DNA of 64,000 bases from Takakia lepidozioides (GCA_030704615.1 CM060733.1:67704001-67768000), one strand, 5' to 3'; shown: positions 43,029 to 56,580, numbered from the stretch's first letter. The notes: a model not told the origin generated them from the sequence alone. Program-made: numbers and translations.

Positions 43029-46000
43029 TGAAATGAAATGGTGCTGTATAACGAGAGAGAGAGATTGTACTCATAAGACGTTGTTTGCCGTAGCCTTGTG
43101 GCCATTGACCCCGCGCCCAGTTTGAGCGGGAACAAAAGGGACAGAACCTACCTCTGTCAGGGGCTGATGTTGGTAGTAAGACTTACCTCCATATATAGAA
43201 TTAATCCGGGTTTTCCAGATATCCTCTAGAAATCCCTTCACACAAGCTTCAATCTGCTGTGTGTGGTTTGCCCAATAACTAGGCCCCAAAAGGGCCTCGG
43301 CTTTTGGCTCAGCCTCGAGACTTTCAAAGTTGGTAAACAGAGGTACAGGCACAATTCCCTTGATAGATTTGAGGAGAGCGTCTCTCTGGTGAGAGAACCC
43401 TGGACAATGAATCAGAAAATGAATATTCTCTTCAGGTTGCCCACACAACGGGCAATTGCACTCTCCCTTTCCTCTGTGCTTCTGTATGCTGTTCAAAGGT
43501 AGGCTTCCCGCCCTGAGTTTAAATTTCAGTATAGTGCCGAGAGTGGGTAGACCCTTGAGGTCATCCATGATGTCCTCCCCCATGTCACAGACTGGAAACA
43601 AGTTCAGGGAAGTTTCTGCCTAACTTCCTTTTCATCAGAAAGTTTCCTGGCAACAGACATGGCTTTGGACACTACAGCCTCTAAGTCAGATTTATCCAGC
43701 AGGGTCAAGACTTGCGGATTAAGATTCAGATCCTTGAGGATCTCTTCTACTCTCTTCCGCCAGGACTTAGCCTGTTTGACAGGGCGGTCCTGTTTCCAAG
43801 ATATAGAGGCGATTAACTTAGGATATCTGATGTTGGACATATGTTGCAGCTGACCCCACCATCTGACCTTGAATTCATCTCGTCGGGAGCTCAAAGAAGG
43901 GATGCCAAACTCACCCCGAGCAGCCACATTGGCTGTTTTGGAGCATGCTGACATGCACTCCTTAAGCACCCCCACTTGAATGGATTCTAGGGACTTAGCC
44001 TGGTTGGAGGTATCAACCCATATTGCAGATGTGTACTCCAAGGCAGGTCTAATAACACGACAAAGCATGGTTTTCTTGACCTCAGAGTTGATCCCTCTGC
44101 AGTGGAAAAAATTAGTGAGACCCAGCGCTTTGCGTTTGCCAGTTTGAACAACTTTCTGAATAGGTGCATACCAATTACAGTTGGAGGAAAACTCAACACC
44201 AAGGTATGTGTAGGAAGGGAGGACCGAATCTCTTGGCTTCCCCACTGCCACTTGAGATCACCTCCTCCCTCTCCTTGGTTGTTGAATGAAACCACTGCAC
44301 ATTTACTGACATTAGCCTCTAGCCCCAGAGGTCAAAGTATCTCTTCGCGCAATCAATTAACTCCTGGAGTTTGGAAGGAGTCTCCCCTATGCCTGTGAAG
44401 TCATCCGCAAACATAAGGGCTGGTATGGTGGCATCACCCACCCTTACCCCAAATCCCTCGCTTTCCACATCCTCGAGGAGTTGATTGATGAAAACATTGA
44501 AGAGCAGAGGGGAGAGGGTACATCCTTGAGCTACACCTTGGTCTATATCGAAGAAGTTAAGACTTATGTCCATTAATAGTGACACAGCTTTTGGTGTGAG
44601 CATACAAGTTATGGACAACTCTCCAAATCTTTCCCTTGATCCCACATGACCAGAGTCGGAGCCATAGAAAGCAATAGATTGTACTCATAAGACGTTGTTT
44701 GCCGTAGCCTTGTGGCCACTGACCCCGCGCCCAGTTTGAGCGGGAACAAAAGGGACAGAACCTACCTCTGTCAGGGGCTGACGTTGGTAGTGTGACTTAC
44801 CATCATATATAGAATTAATCCGGGTTTTCCAGATATCCTCTAGAAATCCCTTCACACAAGCATCAATCTGCTGTGTGTGATTTGCCCAAAAACTAGGCCT
44901 CAGGAGGGCCTGGGCTTTTGGCTCAGCCTCGAGACTTTCAAAGTTGTTAAACAGGGGTACAGGCACAATTCCCTTGATAGAATTGAAGAGAGCGTCTCTT
45001 TGGTGAGAGAACCCCGGACAGTGTATCAGAAAGTGAATACTGTCTTCAGATTGCCCACACAGCGGGCAATTGCACTCTCCCTTTCCTCTCTGCTTCTGTT
45101 TGCTGTTCAAAGGTAGGCTTCCTGCCCTGAGTTTAAATTTCAGTCTAGTGCCGAGAGTGGGTAGACCCTTGAGGTCATCCAAGATGTCCTCCCCCATGTC
45201 ACAGACTGGAAACAAGTTCAGGGAAGTTTTCTGCCTAACTTCATTTTCATCAGACAATCTCATGGCAACAGACATGGCTGAGGACACTACAGTCTCTAAG
45301 TCAGATTTATCCAGCAGGGTCAAGACTTGCGGATCCAGGTCCAGGTCCTTGAGAATCTCTTCTACTCTCTTCTGCCAGGACTTAGCCTGTTTGACAGGGC
45401 GGTCCTGTTTCCAAGATATAGAGTCGATTAACTTAGGATATCTGGTGTTGGGCATATGTTGCAGCTGACCCCACCATCTGACCTTGAATTCATCTCGTCG
45501 GGAGCTTAAGGACGGAATGCCAAACTCACCCCGAACAGCCACATTGGCTGTTTTGGAGCATGCTGACATACACTCCTTAAGCACCCCCACTTGAATGGAT
45601 TCTAGAGACTTAGCCTGGTTGGAGTTATCAACCCATATAGCAGATCCGTACTCCAAGGCAGGTCTAATAACGCGACAAAGCATGGTTTTCTTAGCCTCAG
45701 AGTGGACCCCTCTGCAGTGGAAAAATTTAGTGAGCCCCAGAGCTTTGCCCTTGCCAGTTTGAACAACTTTCCGGATATGTGCATCCCAATTACAATTGGA
45801 GGAGAACTCCACGCCCAGCTAAGTGTAGGAAGGGAGGACCGGGATCTCTTGGCTACCCCACTGCCATTTAAGATCACTTCCTCCCTCTCCTCTGTCGTTG
45901 AATGCTACCACTGCACATTTGCTGACATTAGCCTCTAGCCCCCAAAGATCAAAGTATCTCATCGCGCAATCAATCAACTTTTGGAGATTGGTTGGAGTCT

Positions 46001-49000
46001 CCCCTATGCCTGCGAAGTCATCCGCAAACATAAGGGCTGGTATGGTGGTATCACCCACCCTTAACCCAAATCCCTCACTTTCCACATCCTCGAGGAGTTG
46101 ATTGATGAAAACATTGAAGAGCAGAGGGGAGAGAGTACATCCTTGAGCTACACCTTGGTCTATGTCAAAGAAGTTGGACTTCTGTCCGTTAACAGTGACA
46201 CAGCTTTTGGTGTGAGCATACAAGTTGTGGACAACTCTCCACATCTTTCCCTTGATCCCACAAGACCAGAGGCGGAACCATAGGCCATCTCTCCACACTG
46301 TGTCATAAGCCTTTTTGACATCCAGGAAAAAAACATAAGTGGGTTTCCCTTCTTTTTTCCTTCCCTGGATAATCTGGCTTAGAGTGAAGATATGATCCAC
46401 ACAGCCCCTGTTTCGCCGAAAGCCAGCTTGGCCTTCGTGGAAACAACCTCTAGACTCCAGATCAACCTCGAGACGAGTACTTATAACTCTGCAGAATGTC
46501 TTGCCAACAGCATTGAGGAGCGTGATGCCACGGTAGTTCCCCGGTTCTTCTCTGTCACCCTTCTTGTATAGATTGACAATGACCCCCTGTCGCCAGCGAA
46601 AGGGGATCATTTCAGTCTTCCAGATAAGGTTAAAGAGGAGAACTAGGAAGCAATAGAAAGCAACTGCAAGAAAAGATTGCAACTTCCTGCTCGTGGCCCT
46701 TTGTACTCCATAACCCTTCTTGTATCCAGCTCTCCGATCCTTGCTGCTCATAAGGATATGGCTGCGTATATCTGCGGCCAGCAGAGCATTCAAGGAGAAA
46801 TTGAGTATCAAGCTTACCTTGCCCGACAGCCCCACATGGCTAAACTCAACCTTCGCCGCTATTTCTTTAACTTTCAGTGTTTTCCAGATAGGGTTAGTAC
46901 TAACCCTACTTAATGTACCATCCACAGTGTACAACTGTTTTCATATTTCGACGTACCATATCTAATAGACCTACATATGCATTGAAGTTACCCAATTAGG
47001 CCACCTGGCCTTTGGCGAGGAACTTAGCACAGTCCGGCTTTACATCTTCGAAGGCTTTATCTGCGTCAGCACTAAGGGTCCCCTCTGTGGGCATGTAAAC
47101 ATAACCCACAAAGAGGTCCTTACTACTCACGCCGCCCTTCAATTTCAGTTTGAGCCAGATACTGTGCTCATACCGCAAATCCTTGTTGATAATTTCGCAA
47201 TTGTCAGAAGAAATCTCAGACAAAGAAGCCAACACCTTTTTGACCACGCCAGGCCACCTTAAGTGCACACATCTTACCAAACCACCTAAAACCATTGGCA
47301 TCTCCAACCAGTTCGTCCAAAGTTCCATGTCTCTTGCCCTGCACAGATATGAATACCATTTGCCTGAAGAACTTGTCCCACTCCAAATTGTTTCCTTTGA
47401 ACTTAGTCAGCCCTAAGAAGTTGAAAGTGCCCAGCCGCAAGCCAGCCTTTGGCATATGGATTGTTTGCCATCTAGGTAGCCTATGATTGCTCCTGGACGA
47501 CTGCAAAGGGGGATCAATTACCCCGTGTGTAGATTTTGATCGTCTTGTGTAAACTTTGAGGATTGGCAAACCATTCAGAGTACCATATCCTTGAGTCACA
47601 CAACGCTCAGATTCGGCATACATAGGGCCAGCTAGCCTGTCTGGCTGCTTGGTATCAACCTCATCCAGGGCTTCAAACGGGTTAGAAATTTTCAAGTTGA
47701 AGTCTCCACCCTTGGCTGTCTTCCTAGAGTGCCTCATTGATCACCAATGTCTAAGACTGCTCTCCGGCCAGTCAAGGGATGAACTTCTTTGAAATTGATT
47801 CGATGTGAGACTCTTATTTGTAGCATTTTTAGACATTGAAACCTTCAAAGTACCTCTATTATCAGTCTCGAGATAGCCAGGGAGTGTTGTTATCGGCTTG
47901 GCATATGAAATTGATTGTTTTTGCAGGCTGTAAGTTTAAGCACAAGGACCAACCCTAGCCCAAGTGCCGAGCATGCTAGACAGCGTATGCAACTGCCCAT
48001 TTGGGGCGGAGGGGCTGCCCCCAAGGGATAGGGGTCCGCTTGTTACCATTCAGAGATCACCACTCTGAAGGAGCTGCAGGGAATGGCCCACATAGACATA
48101 TTCTAAAGAGGGAGAGGCCCCAAACTCTCCAACTAAGTCCAATGTACTACCTTACCCAAAGCATAGTGCTTCAGGTCAAAACAAACAAAGACACGAGGTC
48201 ACAAGGCCGGCTTTTAGTTACAGAGACCTTTATCTACTCCCATATCAAGTCCACCCAATGGCTGTAGGCTTCCTAGCGGGCAGGGAGAAAATAAGAGAGA
48301 CACAGAGAGACAGGGAGAGAGGGCAGGGGAATTAACAGTGGGTCACTCCTGTTGGCTTGGTTGGCCAGCTATTGCGGAGTTGCTGGACAATTCTTTGGAT
48401 GAGGTAAGCTCAGCTAGATGTTCTCTTACCTGCATTTTGCTTCTGTTAGCTGGTGTTACATGGGGCTTAGGCTCAAATGAGAAATTGTCCTTTTGTATCA
48501 TTGCAGTGATCACTGTTGTAGAAATTGGTTGAGTGTTTCAGGTTGAAAATGGAGCAACATATGTAAAGGTGGATAAGATAGTGAATCCACGTGATGGCAA
48601 CCCTGCCCTTCTTGTTCAAGGTTTGTTGAGAGCTTACGCTATATCCTGTTTCGAAACTGAGTTGTTCAATAGTCAACCGTTGAAAGGCACAAGTGTCTAC
48701 CAAAATAAGCTGAACTGTTGGGGCTTTACTATTTGTGTGATTTGGTATGAAAGGGCTATTGTTGCCCTTTGCAAAAATGAGAATCTGAAGCTTCCCATGA
48801 CTGGCCATGGGGCTGTTGCTGTGTTCTCTGGCCTAGAGGAACAAGCCTGCTAGTGAATCCACTAGAATGAGGAATTGTAGTAGTGATTCTACAGTGGCTG
48901 AAAGTTGGGCTCAGTTGCAACATCGGTTGATTATGACCATCATGTGCTTCGGTTGGCAACACCAAGGTTTTCTTTCACCAGTACTGCTAATTCTGGATCT

Positions 49001-52000
49001 ATCACGGTTGTCGAGGGTAGTTCTTTCAGGCCCTTTGGTGAAACTGTCAATTGATGGGCCCTGTGCTCGTCAGCATCCATGCCATTAAGGCCCTTCCTAA
49101 GGGAATATTATCCACCTGGAATATGAACAGTTTACTGAAAAGACTGCAGCATTTTGTAGAGCTGCAAATGTCTTTTACTTTCATTCTATGTTTCTAAGTT
49201 TTTTGGAAAGATAATGAAGTTAAACAGTGGCCGCTGCAGATGATGGGGGGGGGATGGGGCCGGAGAATATTCGACAGTGCATGAGCTTGGGCTACTCTCG
49301 CAAGAACACCAACACCACCATTGGCCAATGTACAGTGGCTCCCTTGTTTGTCCCTACCGAATCTTCCATGAGCTTAAAGGACCAATCTTATCTTCAGCAA
49401 GAGTTGACGTCTCTCTGGAAATTTATCCTCTACTTTTGGTTTTATTCTTCTCTCCATTTGTTGAGTAGTTAATGCCAAATGCCAACCTGCAAAAAGCTTC
49501 ATGAATGATGCAACTTCTCTACGATCAATATTGTGAAGAACATCAATATTGTGATATTGGAACGGTTGGTGGGTTCCAGATGGTAATGGTTTCAAGACCA
49601 GTACAATGCGATTGGGTGCAGATGTTGTTGTCTTCACTCGGAGCTCTACTGGCAGGTATGGTTGTTGCTTTACCCAACAGACTTGGATGACCCTTATACG
49701 TGTCCCTCCCTCTAAAGCAAGCATGCCGAGGCTTCTCTAGCTTTGCTATCAAAAGTTACATTGACAGTGCTGCCACTGCTATTGTGCATCAGGACTATGA
49801 CACAAAGTATCGGGCTATTGTCCTACACATTTTTACGAAAGACTGGACAGGAGGACATTGTGGTCCCCATGGTGAGTTTTCCCTCAATCTTGAAAAAGGA
49901 TTCTCCTTTTTGTGGTGTTCCTTAAAGTTTCTCTTAGAAGTGCTCTTCAAGATTAACTGGCAGGCTGATCCCTTAGAATATAGCAAGATATGCGCTTTTG
50001 CGTGTCCCACATGATACCAAGCAATGACTGAGCAAAATTGTCACTTTCATCAGACCTGTTTCAAGTCATGTGAACAGGTGAAGATTTTAGGAACAAGCAG
50101 TTGATTAGCATAAATAGCCAATTATCTATACAGCATGGTTTATCCGGAAATATTTGTTTGTAGTCTTTATTATCAATCCCATTTTATGAAATATTAGATG
50201 GATGCTGGAATCCTGATAACAGTCACAATGGACCTGGTTTTGTTTTTGAGCTAAGTTTCTGCTAACAAGCATCACAGGTGGACTATGAGCTTGCACCCAA
50301 TCAGAGAGAGCCAAAGGTGTTGGTGCGTACAAATATGGAGGACTGGCTCAGCAATCTGGCCGGTATATTGCGGTGGTCTCCATATGGGACCGAGCTTGAG
50401 CTTTTGCAACAGGTCAGTCTGGATGGTGAAAGATCTGGTCAAATTGTCTGATTGGATATATGGGTCCACCAAGGTTTGATGCACTCACAGCATGCCTGAA
50501 AAGTGCCGGTTAGTTGAATTTTAATTCCTTCGAACATTCTTTTTGGAGTAAGGATTATTCGGTGCATTGAGAACGCATACTGATGGGCATGTTTGTGTTG
50601 TGGATGCTTTTCAGTTCAACGATGTAGGGTGGCACGGGACAAAGGTGGTGGTGTACAACCTGTGGCTCAATGATGATGGCATCCTGGAACTCGACTTTGA
50701 CTCTGACAACCATGTATGCCACACAAACATGGATTCCCAGTAGTTTCTGTATTTGGAGGTTCAAGGAGTGCTTGCTAGAGATCCTGTATGCTAGATAAAA
50801 TGTGGAAGTCGTATTACCTGCAAAAAACTGCTTGGTAGGTAACTTAGGCCACATCTCATCCTTCTATAATTACCATAAAGACACCCATCAATGTGACATC
50901 CCATACTACTAGGAAGCTGCGATTTTCCCTGAACTTGAACCGATTGTGTCATGAGTTTATTTCATTTGATTGAATATAGTTGTTGAGAAATTGTGTGAGA
51001 GTTCGACTTAGAAAACTGCATTTGTTGGGAAGAAGGAGAAAGGAACGTTGTAATGTCCAGGAAGCTCAAAGACCTTATGGAAGAAAATAGATAACAAAAC
51101 AGAAAAGTGGAGACAGTCCAAGTTACAGTTCAGAGGCATTGGTTTCGTTACTTAGAATGGGTGCATTTTTGGTGCGAGTTCCAGGACATTCAACTGCGTG
51201 TGGGAGCTAAAGAGAAACCCACCAAGCAAACCAATGTGCCAGCACAGCTTGCACAGAACCACGTCGCCAACCGCTACCGCCTTTCTTTGAGAGTATGTCT
51301 TGCATTCCGTATGGCCAAACCTAGTTTTACGCTTTTTAAATGTTATGGTGACTTTTAAGATGGAAAGGTATGATGCAGTCTGTAAGAGGAAAAGATTTAA
51401 ATTTGGTCTTTGGTGTGTTTGTGGTCAGGTGTATGCATCAATACTTTATCTGCAGTTGCCACAAGACTTCCAAATTATATTGCGGGGACTCCCCGTGGAT
51501 CACCACAGCATATCCTCAGATCTCAAGTTCACACAGTACATTGTGTATAAGCCTCAGATTGGCACTAGCAGCAAGGACTCAGTTAGCAAGGAGGTCATGC
51601 CTTACTGTTTTGATTGCTCCTTTGCTTCCTCAGGGCGCGTTATTGTAATAGGAGCTTCACTTTCATGTGATACCAACATCCTAGTTTTCACTGGATTGCT
51701 GTTTTTCCCTTGGGCAAGTAAATGGCTGATAGAATCCTTTTGATGACTTCCTTCGGTGAATCAGAACAGAATCCAGGGCATGAAAAAACACTAAAAATGT
51801 GTCTGAAACGTTACGAGTTTCCCTTCCAGTTTGCTGCGCTCTCCTTATTCTTCGGTGACACTGAGAAGTCCTCATTATTTAAAGTAAAGAGCCAAGAAAC
51901 CTATCCAGCAGCACAATAGTGACAAGTACGACTGTGAAAGACAATAGAGTAGATCACTGCTAGTCTGATATGGTAGTAGAGGTGGCTGTGTTTGAAAGAA

Positions 52001-55000
52001 AATCTGGGTGTTGATTAGTCTCATGGGGTTGGAAGAGACAGGTGTCAGTGATCACAACCATAGGCTTTACCAAGGAGGCACCCATGGTCAACGTGCATGG
52101 TTTCAATGTTTATCACAAGAACCGCCTGATCATGGTAAATGTGGAAAGGAGTGGGAGGAATAGAGGGAAGAGATATACTCCATCATTTATGTTTAATGTA
52201 CAGTAATGCACTCATAGCTGCTTGGGGAACCTGGTCGCTATAGGGTGGGAGGAACGAACAGACACAACAAGGGCCAGGTTGTTCAGCTTACCAGTGGATT
52301 GCCAAAGCAAGTTGCTCTCAATTGTTTTTCGTGATGTGCCTGAGGAGGGAGAGGGAATGGCTGCAGTCTGATCTGCTTGTGACTTCGTTGCATTTGTATG
52401 TCGCAGCCTTTCTGGAAAGTTTTTCAAGATAACAGCAGTCGAGGGAGAGGTGTTGTTGGTGAGTATTGTGGGATGATTCTACCCTACTTCTGATTTGGCT
52501 CACAATATTTTGATGGAGAGTGCTTATTTCTTTCATTGTGTATGTGTAAAGTAAATTCTTGAAGTTTCTGAGGGCAACCTTCATAAGTAGTTTGAGAAAT
52601 AGAGGGTTCAATTTTTTTGGAATCTTGTGGGGTGGGCTTAGAAAAGGCAAAAGGCTAGATGTAAGAATGAAGCTCTGATGTTGTACAGAATGCTTGGAGT
52701 CAGGGGTGTTGGAGGCCAACTTTATAGAGCCAGCACATGACAAGCAAGACTTTGAGAGAACTGCTGTATTCCTGCGACTCGAAACTCGTCTCAAGGCAAT
52801 GACCATTGAGTACTGGTGTGTGAAAAGAAACCCTTCTAGGCAAATACAGAAAGCCAATCGTAAAGGGACATGTCTACTGTTGCTAATATCACTTTGACCC
52901 TTCTCTTCTCGTCTTCTAAATGTGAATTTTAAAGATCCAAGAGGACCATGTGGCTCAGGTCGGAGGCTAAGACATTTCTTTGTGGTTCCCTTGGCAGGAA
53001 CCTACACTGTCATCTGATTGGATATCAGTCTGGTGCAGATAAGTCGAGAAACCCTCGTAAACTGAACCCTCTGGGCAGAGTTGCATCTCAGCCAGTGGAC
53101 CACCCAGCTCCTACAGCCACATTTATTCCTGATCCTACTTTACTGGTGCCTCCTGTAGGGGGCCTGCCGTTTGTTGCTCCCGTGGTGAACATAGCACTAT
53201 CACCAACAACTTCAGATTCAAGTGGCCCAGGTGGATTTCCTGCCTTGCAATCGCAGGTTTCACCACTTGGTGGCCCTGGTTTAGCTAGTTCAGCTCCTGG
53301 ATCTCTCGACTTGGAAAAGGATGTTAACTCGTGTGTTGGGCTTCCTGAGGCAGGAGTTCCAGCTGGAGTCTCTGCTGCAGGCAAAAGTGTTCCTTCTCAG
53401 GTGGTTGCTAATAGTAATGTCAATGGTCACTTGTTCACAGTCAGGGATTCCATTCCTTATGCGAGTACCTCGTCTTCAGCTCCATCCACCCCACCCCAGC
53501 CTGGGGCTGATGGGGGCATTCTTCTACATACACAAACTCAGGTTGCTTCGAGAGAAAGCAGGGATCCAACCTGCGTTGATGTGGGAAGTTCTCTTGGGCT
53601 TTCAGGGCAGGATCCAACTGGAAGGTTTGGGAATACAGCCTCTGTTAGGTGGGCTGCTCAAGATGGCCAGTTGAATGATACTTCTGTTCAAGGGAGAATC
53701 TCTCTGCCAGGAGGCAGAAATGGATCAGGGGAAAGCCTAGTGGCTAGGGTTAAGCTTGAACCCAGAGAGAACTGGGAGGCCCTCAAGAGAACTGCTGCAG
53801 AGGGACACACGAGCTTAGAAACAGGGCAGCATTCAAAGAGACAGAGGGGATGTGAAGAACTGATGGCAATCCCAGTTTCTCCTGGCATCCAGGTGGGTCT
53901 AAGCATATGTTGAATGTAAGCTGAGCTCCCCTTGGACCAGGCTGAGGTTCTATGGCTATTTTGGGCACTTGTTACATGTGGCAATGGTGTGCTTTGCATC
54001 TATGTGCTAAATGCCTGGAGGTCACTCCTTTGGTTTGTCTTTCTACATTTGGTTGTCACATTGAAACCTGCTGTGTACAAGGCATGTCTAAGCAAGCCCT
54101 TGAAATTTTCAGGATCCACATCCAGATGGGTTGATATGCAGTGATGATGAGGGCGTTGGGGAGGGTGTGTTGACTGTTTGTCCATCCAAGAATGGAGCCT
54201 TGCTCGTGGAGGTTTTGGAACAGAATGCACAGCTACGTACAAAGTAAGTTGCACTTTTTCACTAGGTGTTTTTACTTGGAGCCTGTTGTAGTGACAAACA
54301 TGGCAGCCTGTTGTACACTTCTATACCTCTATCAAGCATTTGATGACTGGGATGTTGGGGAATGTGACAGATGTGCGGAATATGAGCTCCGTGAAAAGGA
54401 TTTGGAACAGAAGGTAAACCTTTTACCAAATGTTTGCCAATGCGGAATAGTTTTGGGTTTGTTAGGGACCATGTTTATCCAGAACTGCCTTTTTTGGTGC
54501 CATAATACAAATTCCTTAGTATGCAGAATGAATTGGATGGCCTATACCAATGGGGCAACTAGTTGTAATTCTATGTTGCCTCATTCCGGGATATCTTTTT
54601 GGGTTTGACAGGTGATGGCATTAGAGAAGGAGTTAGAAGAGCAGAAGATCAAGTGTGCTCGGTTTGTGGAGCAGAAGGGAACTCTTAAGACTGTTGCTGT
54701 AAACGGCAATGAGGTATGGGTCACTATTGTGGACATGACATTTGTCATGGGTTTTCTTCCATATGGGGCTTAATTTCAGAATAGTTGGACGGCAACTTGG
54801 TTTAGTTGGGAATAACCCACTGATGCCCTTTTTGCTCTTACTTCACCTGGTTTGAGAAATGGGACAGAAAGGGTCCTGTGCTATTTTGTACCAAACATGT
54901 CATAAGCAATGGTTCACAAGATTGCATTTGCAATATGTGCAGAAAACTCTTGTCCAGGATGGAAGTGAATCTAGCGCAGTCAAGGTACCCAAACCGGAGC

Positions 55001-55035
55001 CTTCAGGCATTGAGTGTGTACAAACGGTTAGTTAG
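39893..55035 (+). CDS. MORC family GHKL ATPase, 19 exons, intact
   Basis: Exons: 39893-40400, 41085-41159, 48369-48403, 48542-48620, 49240-49329, 49580-49655, 49793-49871, 50278-50412, 50615-50713, 51185-51292, 51429-51593, 52042-52134, 52407-52458, 52704-52815, 52998-53892, 54113-54243, 54371-54413, 54612-54713, 54943-55035. All junctions are GT-AG, phases match, and the total is 2,970 bp (989 residues). N-terminus MAAVIDLVSSDEED; ICRHFWRAGDYE; then FLHSNATSHKWALGAIAELL. ATPase motifs: ELLDNSLDE (E198, N202), DDGGGMGPE (233-241), GQYGNGFKTS (261-270). TQSIGLLSYTFLRKTGQ and the S5-like region YASILYLQLPQDFQIILRG follow, then a Ser/Pro-rich part, SKRQRG, and a coiled coil (VLEQNAQLRTKCAEYELRE). 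Plant MORC proteins dimerise on ATP, compact chromatin and support transposon silencing. The exact 3' end (TVS-stop) is my choice; a further exon is possible. Confidence 0.93.
41455..41725 (-). mobile_element. Old LINE 3' fragment
   Basis: Diverged match to the LINE 3' end: ATGCATACTCATGAGACATT near 41,468 corresponds to TTGTACTCATAAGACGTTGT, and AAGCATCAATCTGCTGTGTG is shared. More diverged than the neighbouring copies, so an earlier insertion. Confidence 0.75.
41760..42985 (-). mobile_element. LINE copy 1, 5'-truncated
   Basis: C-terminal part of ORF2: YTYLGVELSSNCNWDAHI, the region before the zinc finger, CPLCGQPKDNIHFLIHCPGY (CCHC zf-RVT type) and the end NNVLR. Starts within the post-RT region near 42,985, so most of the element is missing. 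The 3' end abuts GAGAGAGAG (CT-rich on the element strand). One frame change lies near 42,750. Confidence 0.92.
42994..43029 (+). repeat. (GT)n(GA)n microsatellite
   Basis: TGTGTGTGTGTGTG followed by GAGAGAGAGAGAG between LINE copies 1 and 2. Confidence 0.9.
43052..44648 (-). mobile_element. LINE copy 2, 5'-truncated
   Basis: From the RT region (VAQGCTLSPLLFNVFINQ, ALMFADDFTGIGETP, the FADD catalytic box) through CPLCGQPEENIHFLIHCPGF to NNVL. Two frame changes (near 44,250 and 43,602). The 3' end again abuts GAGAGAGAGA. Confidence 0.92.
44672..47737 (-). mobile_element. LINE copy 3, nearly full length with internal rearrangement
   Basis: 5' part 46,996-47,737 carries the start of an APE-type endonuclease (LRLGTFNFLGLTKFKG, YEHSIWLKLKLKGG, DLFVGYVYMPTEG). 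Then about 46,660-46,990 is unrelated or scrambled, and RT resumes at LLFNLIWKTEMIPFRWRQG with GNYRGITLLNAVGKTF, FLDVKKAYDTVW and FADDFAGIG. The C-terminal zinc finger is CPLCGQSEDSIHFLIHCPGF. The endonuclease C-terminus and RT N-terminus are missing, and a TAG/frame change at about 45,815 splits RT from the rest. It makes and inserts DNA copies by target-primed reverse transcription when intact. Confidence 0.92.
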
Positions 55036-56580
55036 CAGATACCACCCAAAATTCTTTACCCGCAAGTTCTCCACTCCTTTTCATTTCTTTGATGGATGTA
55101 TCAGTGGAGCATCTGTGGAAACCCCCTTAAATACAATTTCGGAAGAGGGAAGCCCTCACCCCATGGTGGTTGAGAGGGTTATCCTCAAATCGGAGCTGAA
55201 CCATGACTGGAAAACTCCCACGACAGCTAGTCACATATTTTTTAGTCAATTTTCTGTAAGAGATTTTGACTCTCAGGTTGTGATGTGAAAACTCTTCAAG
55301 ATTATTTGATTAGCATGCCGCTACAAGAGGTTGGTAGGAGGGCCTGGCCCAAGTCAAGGTGTCTTTGTTATACTGCAGTGCAAGTTAGAGGAAGGCCCTT
55401 TTTCCGTTATATAATGGAGGTCAGCAACTAGGGACTGCTCTTGTAACACCAAGTCTGTTGGGGGGTATAGTTCCTTATGGACACCATTAAAAGTTTTGGT
55501 TGGATTTGTGATTTCGTTTTGGACTTTCAAGTGTATAATTGAGGCAGCATCAAAGGTGCATTAAAGGTGGACTGCAGATCATGGGCCCACAAGCTTATAT
55601 AGTCTTCTGGCATGGCTGGAGGTCCAATGATGGCTACCATCTTGGTAACAAATGTGTTGATGAAAAGGCATCCAGATTACTGGCAAATTCTGGAGCATCA
55701 GGTTGTAGTGATGGCATTGTCAGTTAGGATTAGTCTGTTTGCCATTCTGTCCAGGGGCCTTCTTCATTCTGATAATAACATTACACCATTTGTCCGTGCT
55801 GTATCACTCTGCACTTGCATCCAGATGATCTGCTCATTCCCCAGGATGCTGCTAATGACATTCGTATCCCTGATTCTCCCATTGCACTACCAAGTGTACT
55901 CCCCAAGGAGTGAAAGCTCTCTATAGAAAGGATTTGCAATTTGCCAGTATTCACTAGTCTGCCAGGCTAACAGTGACCTTCAAGCCATAATGCATAATCA
56001 GTGAAACCACAGTGCGGTCGGTCAAAATGTGCCCTGAAATCAAGTGGAAATCAAAGAATCGAAATATAAGTGCAGTTGTCAGCTTCTTTGCACGTAGGCT
56101 TAGTCCTTGCCTAGACACAATGGGGGTCCACCCTGCAAACTCACCCGGTGATATATTTTCAGCATCGCACAAAGTCAAATGACTCCCACAGGCCACTGGC
56201 CTGTAACAATGTACTTTCCAACCTCCTGTCCGAGTCGTACAGCTCTCTTTTAGAGTTGTCCATGACCACGGCCAGACCAATGCCAATCAGATTGCGTGTC
56301 CAGTCTACACCATGGCCAAGACCAGGGGAGCAACAGAAGAAGGGATAAGTCAGCTCCAGCAGCCATTCTCTTTCCTCCATCTCAGCTACTTGTGATGGAA
56401 TTGAAGAGTGACACAGAAACAGGTTAGAAAGCTTGATTTAATTGGAGGTGGAGAAAATTAGGAGCAACTCCAGATGGAAGGCAGGATCTTCAAAATGGCT
56501 AGAACAAGTATACTATACCCAGTGATAGACAGGCACTCAATGTCCAGTTGCGGGTAGTTGAAGTGGTGCTAAATTTAGGT
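55036..56580. other. Region after MORC, no gene recognised
   Basis: Probably the MORC 3' untranslated region in its first part. Two overlapping minus frames (55954-56286, 56159-56380) give GLGHGVDWTRNLIGIGLAV but I cannot identify them. A hairpin (ATTTAGGTG, 7-base loop, CACCTAAAT) lies at 56573-56597. Confidence 0.5.

Larger units (their letters stand above)
41160..48368 (+). other. MORC intron 2 (7.2 kb), filled with antisense LINE copies
   Basis: Donor GTATGC after ...KWALG-G, acceptor GGCCAG before CTATTGCGGAG; splicing gives ALG-AIAELL in frame. All other MORC introns are under about 1 kb. Four LINE pieces lie in it, all opposite to MORC. 47,738-48,368 has no recognised feature. Confidence 0.9.

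Noticed and set aside
46677-46965. Novel gene upstream of the RT in LINE copy 3
   Set aside because: The segment is a rearranged stretch between two LINE parts, without motif or consistent frame.
55954-56380. Possible minus-strand gene with GLGHGVDWTRNLIGIGLAV
   Set aside because: Two overlapping frames, no recognised domain and no second copy in the window; I could not support a call.
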